Translations under genes and position numbers: made by a program
The notes under the pieces: model-generated
The model's input: the letters and a program-made list of their open reading frames with translations, nothing else
Database searches by the model: none
What the model was told of the DNA's origin: nothing
In this document: piece by piece, positions 57,785 through 64,000 of the stretch
Position numbering within the stretch: position 1 is the first letter of the stretch
Layout of the letters: each line of letters begins with the position of its first letter
Assembly: GCA_965229715.1 (NCBI GenBank)
Contig: CBDDJL010000002.1
Coordinates: forward strand, 1,488,001-1,552,000
DNA length: 64,000 nt
Direction: 5' to 3'
Origin: JAVJST01 sp965229715
GTDB lineage: Bacteria; Pseudomonadota; Alphaproteobacteria; Rhodospirillales; Casp-alpha2

Positions 57785-60700
57785 ATGGCTGAAGAAATCC
57801 CCAACGAAGGCGTCGACGAGGAAGAAGACGACGAGGGTGAAGAGGCGCAACAAGAACTCGATGATCTTACGGTTCTGAACGAAGCCGGCGAGGGTGGCGG
57901 CGAAGATACGCAGGTTCAGGACGGCGCCGACATCGAGGAAGAACCTGAGGATTTAACGCGCGTCACGACCCACACGGGTAGTGCACCCACCGAACAGGAA
58001 ATGTTGGACGATCTTGCACCGGCTGGTGCACCGATCAGCCAACGTCCCGATATTGCGGTTTCGGAACTCGATTCGGAACAGCGAGAACTGGATGAACTCG
58101 AGCGTGAGAGCCGCGACTTCGACACTGATTCCGACCGCGACGGCGAAGTAGAACTCGATTCGAATTCGACCCCCAACCAGGGCCCCGCTGGCCCCCAGGC
58201 TGCAGCCGCCGGTCGTGGACCGGACGGCGCGCCTGGCCGCGAGCGGGAGAGTGATGAAGACGAGAACATCGCCGATGGCGGTGCAGAGAACGAAGACGCC
58301 GGTGACGAGGAAGTCGTACAGCAGGACGCGGCCATTGCGCCGGGAGAAGGCGAAGGCGGCGGTAGTGGCACCGAGCAGGTCGCGGCCGGAGCCGGCGCGG
58401 ATCCCGAGCCCGAACCAGCGCCCGATCCTGAGACCGATCCCGAGACGGATCCGGACAGCGATCTTGTCGATTCCGACCTGGCGCCCGATCCTGACCCGGA
58501 ACCCGATCCGATCCCTGATCCGGTCCCAGATCCGGATCCCGAGCCTGATAATCAGGCGCCCGACGCGATTAACGATACGGCGTCCACCGATGAGGATTCC
58601 GCCGTTACCATTAACGTGCTTGGCAATGACACCGATGCGGACGGGGATGCGCTGACGGTCACCAATATCAGCCTGCCTGACGGTGTCGATGGCACCGCCG
58701 TGCTGAATCCCGACGGGACCATCACGTTTACACCGGGTCCTGCATTCGACAGCCTTGGCGTCGGCGATAGCCAGGACATCGACATCACCTACACCATTTC
58801 CGACGGTCAGGGCGGTACCGATACGGCGACCGCCACGGTGACCGTGACCGGCACCAATGACGGCCCGGTCGCCAATTCCGACCTCGCGATAACCGACGAG
58901 GATATGAGCGTTACGGTCGACGTGCTGGCCAACGACACGGACCTCGACGGCGACACGTTGACGGTGACCAGCGTCAGCTTGCCGGGTGATATCGACGGCA
59001 CAGTCGTTATTAACCCGGACGGGACCATCACGTTTACGCCGGGCGACGGTTTCGATGCCCTCGAGGAAGGCGAAACACAAGATGTCGAGATCACCTACAC
59101 CATTTCCGACGGCCAGGGCGGCTCGTCGACCTCTACAGCCACGGTAACTGTTAGCGGTACCGCCGAACCGGTGCCCGGCAACACAGCGCCGGATGCGGTG
59201 AACGATACGCTGACGGGCGCCGTCGAAGATCAGCCGTTCACGTTCTCTGTCGATGACATCATCGCCAACGATGCCGATCTCGATGGCGACACGCTCAACA
59301 TCCTCAGTTTCAATCAACCGGCGGGTGGCACGATCGTCGATAACGGCGACGGAACCTACACATTCACGCCGAATGAAAACTTCAACGGCGATACCACGTT
59401 TGAGTACACGGTATCCGACGGTCGCGGCGGTACAGACACTGCAACGGTGACCCTCGATGTTGCCGCAGTCAATGACGACCCGAGCGCGGCCAACGATACG
59501 GCGCTGACCGACGAAGATACCGGCGTTACGATCAATGTTCTCGCCAACGACACCGATCTCGACGGCGATGCGCTAACGGTATCGGGCGCGACCCTCCCGG
59601 AGGGCGTCGACGGTACCGTCGTCATCAATCCGGACGGTACCATCACGTTCACGCCCGGTGCGGCCTTTGACGCGCTCGATACGGGAGACACCCAGGACGT
59701 CGACATCACGTACACGATTTCCGACGGGCAAGGCGGCACCGATACCGCGACGGTGACCGTGACGGTTACCGGCACGGACGACGGTATCGTCACTCAGGCG
59801 GATACGGCCGCGACCGATGAGGACGCCGCGGTAACGTTCGATGTCCTCGGCAATGATTCCGATGTTGACGATTCGCCGCTGACAGTGACTGCTGCCAGTC
59901 TGCCTGACGGCGTCGACGGTACGGTCGATGTCAACCCGGACGGGACGCTGACGTTCACGCCGGGCGATGCATTCGATGCATTGGCGCCAGGCGACACACA
60001 GGACGTCACGATTACGTATACGGTCACGAATGCCGACGGCGATACCGAAAACGAAACCGCGACGGTCACGGTCACCGGCACCAACGACGGGCCGGTTGCG
60101 GTTGCCGACACGGCGACGACCGATGAAGACACCGCGGTCACGATCAACGTCCTCGATGATGATTCGGACATCGATGGCGGCACGCTGAGCGTCGTCGATG
60201 CGCAGTTGCCGGCCGGCGTCGACGGTACCGTCGATATCAATCCGGACGGGACGATTACGTTCACGCCGGGTGCCGGCTTCGGCTCGCTCAACGACGGCGA
60301 GAGTCAGGACGTCGAAATAACCTATACGATTTCCGACGGCCAGGGCGGCACCACGACGTCGACGGCGACGGTGACGGTCGATGGCATCACCGATCCGGTG
60401 CCGGATCCCGCGCCGGAGCCCGATCCCGAGCCGCAGGCGGATACGCCCGATCTGGTCGTTGGCCCCACGGCCCAGGGTGCCGAGGACGGCGACCCCATCG
60501 CTCTTAACATCGATGCGGCGCTCAACGATCAGGATGGCGGCAACGAGTCGCTCTCCGTGACGATCGGTGGCGTGCCCGGCGATGCGTCGTTCGTGCTTGC
60601 CAACGGCGATGTGCTGAATGTAGGCGACCAAGGCGTCGAGGCAGTGCTTGATCCGGATACCGGCACGTACACATGGACGTTTTCGCCGGACCAAATCACG

Positions 60701-63700
60701 GACCTGCAATTCCAGGGTGGCCGCGATTTTAATGGCGACGTCAATCTGACGGTCACGGCAACGTCGACGGAGGCGGGTACCGGCGACTCGGCGTCCGCGA
60801 TTCAGACCATCGCAGTGACGGTTACACCGGTTCCCGACAGTCCGCTGCTGACCACGCCGACGGGCAGTGACGGAACGCCGGGTGAAGACCCGAGCGGCGA
60901 TCAGGATGTCGAGTCGACGACAACGGCGAACATTCCGCTCAACATCTCGGCGGAGATGGAAGACGGCGCAATCGAGAGTGTCAGCGACATCGTGTTGACC
61001 GGTTTCCCCGAGGGTTCCGTGTTGTCTGCCGGCACGCCGAATGGCGACGGAACATGGACCTTGTCACCCGGTGACCTGGACGGTTTGACGCTGACGGCTC
61101 CGGACGGATTTTCTGGCGATTTTCAGGTAACGGCGCTGGCGACTTCGACAGACGGCGGCACCTCGCTCTCGTGGTTCACGGTTGGCATCGACAGTAACAC
61201 GCCGCCGGATGCGGTTGACGATCTCGCGAGCACGGGTGAAGACGCGGCGGTTACCATCGATCTGCTGGCCAACGATTCGGATGCCGATGGCGATGCCATC
61301 AGTGTAACCAGCGTCGAGCTGGCTGCAGGTGTCGACGGTACGCTGGTCGACAATGGCGACGGTACCGTCACCTTTACGCCAGGTCCCGGTTTTGACAGCC
61401 TCGGTGTCGGCGACAGTTCGACGGTCGAGATCACGTACACCATTTCCGACGGCCAGGGCGGGACCGATACCGCAACGGCGACGGTAACGGTAACAGGCAC
61501 GAATGACGGCCCGGTTGCGACGGCTGACGATCTGCAGGCCGTCGAGGATACGGGGCTGACGTTCACGGCCACTGATTTATTGCAGAACGACTCCGATATC
61601 GATGGCGACGCACTGTCCATCGTCAGCTTCACGGCTCCGGAGCACGGCACACTCGTGGTCAACGACGACGGTTCGTACACCTATACGCCGGATTCTAACT
61701 ACTCGGGCGACGATAGCTTCACATATACGATTTCCGACGGTAACGGCGGGTTTTCGACGGCGACGGTCAATCTTACGGTCGACCCGGCTAACGACAACCC
61801 GATCGCCGTCGACGACCAGTTTGCCGGTTCCGAAGACGGCACGATTGTTTTTTCCGGTGCGGATCTGGTCTCAAATGATTTTGACCTCGACGGGGACACG
61901 CTTTCCGTCGCGTCGTTCACGCAACCTGCGAATGGTACGCTGACATACGACGCTGACAGCGATACGTTCACCTTCACACCAGATGAAGATTGGAACGGCG
62001 ATACGTCGTTCGACTATGTCTTATCCGATGGCCAGGGTGGCACCGATACAGGCTCTGTCAGCTTGGACGTTGCGGCGGTGAACGACGGTCCTGTTGCGCA
62101 GGACGAGCTTCTTTCTGCGACGGAGGATCAGACGGGTCTGACGACGGGACAGCTGGATGCGACGGATGTTGACGGCGACAGCCTGACGTACGCGCTGACG
62201 GATGCGCCGGTGGATGCGGACGGCAATCCGGTTGCTGGCCTGACGATCAACGACGACGGCAGTTACAGCTTCGATATCGGCGACCAGTTCCAGGATCTTG
62301 CGAACGGTGCGACGACGGACGTGACGTTCACGTACACGGTGTCGGACGGCCAGGGCGGGACGGACACGGCGACGGGCACGATCACGATCACGGGTACGAA
62401 CGACGGCCCGGTTGCGCAGGCCGAACAGATCGACGTGACCGAGGACGGCGCGGCGGCGACCGGTCAGCTGGACGCCACCGACATCGACGGCGACACCCTG
62501 ACGTTCTCGCTGGTGGGCGATCCGATCCAGGGTCTGACGATCAACGACGACGGCAGTTACAGCTTCGACCCGACGGGCCAGTTCCAGGACCTTGCTGTTG
62601 GCGAGACCCAGGACATCACGTTCACGTATCAGGTGGATGACGGTCAGGGCGGCACGGCGACGGCGACGGGCACGATCACGATCACGGGCACGAACGACGG
62701 GCCGGTGGCGAACGACGACAGTCTGACGGGTGCGGTTGAGGATCAGCCGTTCACGTTCTCTGCTGCGGACATTCTCGGCAACGATGCGGATGTGGATGGC
62801 GATACGCTGAGCATTGTGTCGTTTGACCAGCCTGCGGGCGGTGAAATCGTCGACAACGGCGACGGCACGTACACGTTCACGCCGAATGCCGACTTCAACG
62901 GCGACACGACGTTCAGCTACACGGTTGAGGATCCGTCGGGCGCACAGTCGTCCGCGACGGTGACGATTGACGTTGCGGCGGTGAACGACGGTCCTGTTGC
63001 GCAGGATGAGCTTCTTTCTGCGACGGAGGATCAGACGGGTCTGACGACGGGACAGCTGGATGCGACGGATGTTGACGGCGACAGCCTGACGTACGCGCTG
63101 ACGGATGCGCCGGTGGATGCGGACGGCAATCCGGTTGCTGGCCTGACGATCAACGACGACGGCAGTTACAGCTTCGATATCGGCGACCAGTTCCAGGATC
63201 TTGCGAACGGTGCGACGACGGACGTGACGTTCACGTACACGGTGTCGGACGGCCAGGGCGGGACGGACACGGCGACGGGCACGATCACGATCACGGGTAC
63301 GAACGACGGCCCGGTTGCGCAGGCCGAACAGATCGACGTGACCGAGGACGGCGCGGCGGCGACCGGTCAGCTGGACGCCACCGACATCGACGGCGACACC
63401 CTGACGTTCTCGCTGGTGGGCGATCCGATCCAGGGTCTGACGATCAACGACGACGGCAGTTACAGCTTCGACCCGACGGGCCAGTTCCAGGACCTTGCTG
63501 TTGGCGAGACCCAGGACATCACGTTCACGTATCAGGTGGATGACGGTCAGGGCGGCACGGCGACGGCGACGGGCACGATCACGATCACGGGCACGAACGA
63601 CGGGCCGGTGGCGAACGACGACAGTCTGACGGGTGCGGTTGAGGATCAGCCGTTCACGTTCTCTGCTGCGGACATTCTCGGCAACGATGCGGATGTGGAT

Positions 63701-64000
63701 GGCGATACGCTGAGCATTGTGTCGTTTGACCAGCCTGCGGGCGGTGAAATCGTCGACAACGGCGACGGCACGTACACGTTCACGCCGAATGCCGACTTCA
63801 ACGGCGACACGACGTTCAGCTACACGGTTGAGGATCCGTCGGGCGCACAGTCGTCCGCGACGGTGACGATTGACGTTGCGGCGGTGAACGACGGTCCTGT
63901 TGCGCAGGATGAGCTTCTTTCTGCGACGGAGGATCAGACGGGTCTGACGACGGGACAGCTGGATGCGACGGATGTTGACGGCGACGTGCTGACGTACGCG
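57785..64000 (+). CDS. Giant acidic VCBS/Ig-repeat adhesin (partial, no stop in window)
   Basis: 2072 codons are visible from the ATG at 57785, with no in-frame stop to 64000. Residues 1-210 are very acidic (EEDDEGEEAQQELDD), and a Pro-Asp/Glu linker covers about 210-255. Then about 100-residue domains repeat (NDGPVA, DTDEDxxVTINVLANDTDxDGD, TITFTPG, ITYTISDGQGGT, TVTVTGTNDGP), typical of VCBS/cadherin-like modules of type I secreted adhesins. Some modules are replaced by other beta domains (about 60380-61190). No Sec signal and no known retention module at the N-terminus. From about 62066 the protein is made of 301-residue tandem blocks. The C-terminus, where RTX and secretion signals should lie, is outside the window. 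Confidence 0.9.
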   Translation, partial: MAEEIPNEGVDEEEDDEGEEAQQELDDLTVLNEAGEGGGEDTQVQDGADIEEEPEDLTRVTTHTGSAPTEQEMLDDLAPAGAPISQRPDIAVSELDSEQRELDELERESRDFDTDSDRDGEVELDSNSTPNQGPAGPQAAAAGRGPDGAPGRERESDEDENIADGGAENEDAGDEEVVQQDAAIAPGEGEGGGSGTEQVAAGAGADPEPEPAPDPETDPETDPDSDLVDSDLAPDPDPEPDPIPDPVPDPDPEPDNQAPDAINDTASTDEDSAVTINVLGNDTDADGDALTVTNISLPDGVDGTAVLNPDGTITFTPGPAFDSLGVGDSQDIDITYTISDGQGGTDTATATVTVTGTNDGPVANSDLAITDEDMSVTVDVLANDTDLDGDTLTVTSVSLPGDIDGTVVINPDGTITFTPGDGFDALEEGETQDVEITYTISDGQGGSSTSTATVTVSGTAEPVPGNTAPDAVNDTLTGAVEDQPFTFSVDDIIANDADLDGDTLNILSFNQPAGGTIVDNGDGTYTFTPNENFNGDTTFEYTVSDGRGGTDTATVTLDVAAVNDDPSAANDTALTDEDTGVTINVLANDTDLDGDALTVSGATLPEGVDGTVVINPDGTITFTPGAAFDALDTGDTQDVDITYTISDGQGGTDTATVTVTVTGTDDGIVTQADTAATDEDAAVTFDVLGNDSDVDDSPLTVTAASLPDGVDGTVDVNPDGTLTFTPGDAFDALAPGDTQDVTITYTVTNADGDTENETATVTVTGTNDGPVAVADTATTDEDTAVTINVLDDDSDIDGGTLSVVDAQLPAGVDGTVDINPDGTITFTPGAGFGSLNDGESQDVEITYTISDGQGGTTTSTATVTVDGITDPVPDPAPEPDPEPQADTPDLVVGPTAQGAEDGDPIALNIDAALNDQDGGNESLSVTIGGVPGDASFVLANGDVLNVGDQGVEAVLDPDTGTYTWTFSPDQITDLQFQGGRDFNGDVNLTVTATSTEAGTGDSASAIQTIAVTVTPVPDSPLLTTPTGSDGTPGEDPSGDQDVESTTTANIPLNISAEMEDGAIESVSDIVLTGFPEGSVLSAGTPNGDGTWTLSPGDLDGLTLTAPDGFSGDFQVTALATSTDGGTSLSWFTVGIDSNTPPDAVDDLASTGEDAAVTIDLLANDSDADGDAISVTSVELAAGVDGTLVDNGDGTVTFTPGPGFDSLGVGDSSTVEITYTISDGQGGTDTATATVTVTGTNDGPVATADDLQAVEDTGLTFTATDLLQNDSDIDGDALSIVSFTAPEHGTLVVNDDGSYTYTPDSNYSGDDSFTYTISDGNGGFSTATVNLTVDPANDNPIAVDDQFAGSEDGTIVFSGADLVSNDFDLDGDTLSVASFTQPANGTLTYDADSDTFTFTPDEDWNGDTSFDYVLSDGQGGTDTGSVSLDVAAVNDGPVAQDELLSATEDQTGLTTGQLDATDVDGDSLTYALTDAPVDADGNPVAGLTINDDGSYSFDIGDQFQDLANGATTDVTFTYTVSDGQGGTDTATGTITITGTNDGPVAQAEQIDVTEDGAAATGQLDATDIDGDTLTFSLVGDPIQGLTINDDGSYSFDPTGQFQDLAVGETQDITFTYQVDDGQGGTATATGTITITGTNDGPVANDDSLTGAVEDQPFTFSAADILGNDADVDGDTLSIVSFDQPAGGEIVDNGDGTYTFTPNADFNGDTTFSYTVEDPSGAQSSATVTIDVAAVNDGPVAQDELLSATEDQTGLTTGQLDATDVDGDSLTYALTDAPVDADGNPVAGLTINDDGSYSFDIGDQFQDLANGATTDVTFTYTVSDGQGGTDTATGTITITGTNDGPVAQAEQIDVTEDGAAATGQLDATDIDGDTLTFSLVGDPIQGLTINDDGSYSFDPTGQFQDLAVGETQDITFTYQVDDGQGGTATATGTITITGTNDGPVANDDSLTGAVEDQPFTFSAADILGNDADVDGDTLSIVSFDQPAGGEIVDNGDGTYTFTPNADFNGDTTFSYTVEDPSGAQSSATVTIDVAAVNDGPVAQDELLSATEDQTGLTTGQLDATDVDGDVLTYA
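62081..64000 (+). repeat. Near-identical 903-bp tandem repeat inside the adhesin gene
   Basis: The block starting AACGACGGTCCTG occurs at 62081, 62984 and 63887, a period of 903 bp (301 codons, three domains). The first two copies differ at only one place I could see (GAC/GAT in the first codons). The third diverges at 63985 (GACGTG instead of GACAGC) and continues beyond the window. Such identity points to recent duplication or gene conversion, or to an assembly joint. Confidence 0.85.

Noticed and set aside
57953..60709. Long minus-strand open frames in the adhesin gene (57953-59317 and 59573-60709)
   Set aside because: Antisense of the VCBS repeats, rich in Arg, Gly, Val and Ile; the plus-strand frame is open for over 6 kb with clear domains.

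Overview
The window is a high-GC stretch of an alphaproteobacterial chromosome, probably a marine Rhodospirillales-type organism. I infer this from the glyQ-glyS-ppdK order, the DUF1134/EipA-type protein, the PAS_5-type protein and the large VCBS/RTX exoproteins. No species can be named from the sequence alone.

Region 1 (1-29.3 kb) is mostly ordinary chromosome. It holds a TrmN6-type methyltransferase and a multi-PAS histidine kinase. Next come an amidase with a Tat-exported polyamine-type binding protein, and a PhyH dioxygenase. A heat-shock pair (Hsp20 and UspA) is followed by glycyl-tRNA synthetase (glyQ, glyS), pyruvate phosphate dikinase and a nucleoside phosphorylase. A YgfZ/methyltransferase pair faces a tightly overlapping GT2-GT4-asnB surface-glycan operon. 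Then come pyrC, a complete basic-amino-acid ABC transporter whose last gene is a membrane diguanylate cyclase, and an M14-type deacylase.

Region 2 (29.5-40.5 kb) is an integrated genomic island in an elongator tRNA-Met gene. It is bounded by a 46-bp direct repeat of the tRNA 3' end. It carries a P4-type integrase, an AlpA-like regulator, a RepB-type primase and a RepA-type ATPase, the gene set typical of phage satellites of Gram-negative bacteria (PICI/P4-like). The cargo looks defensive: a methyltransferase plus PLD-nuclease pair read as a restriction-modification system, two related GIY-YIG-like proteins (one with its active-site tyrosines replaced), a dCTP-deaminase-fold protein lacking the catalytic Glu with a small partner, and a small lipoprotein. 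The island genes are visibly richer in A/T and in rare codons than their surroundings. No capsid, terminase or packaging gene is visible.

Region 3 (40.5-64 kb) begins with a large calcineurin-like phosphoesterase of unusual architecture, possibly itself on a small element because a third partial copy of the tRNA 3' end lies beyond it. Chromosomal genes follow: radical SAM, a TrmA/RlmD-type RNA methyltransferase and a DksA-type zinc-finger protein. Then come a 1636-residue RTX protein, a class IV aminotransferase, an LpxR-type outer-membrane lipid A deacylase, the DUF1134 protein, a flagellin-like protein, photolyase, small enzymes, and the first 2072 codons of a giant acidic VCBS/Ig-repeat adhesin. 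Its last ~2 kb is built of near-identical 903-bp tandem repeats running off the window.

The most interesting part is the island, which reads as a satellite-like element loaded with several candidate anti-phage modules. All positions and motifs were read by eye, and no database search was possible.
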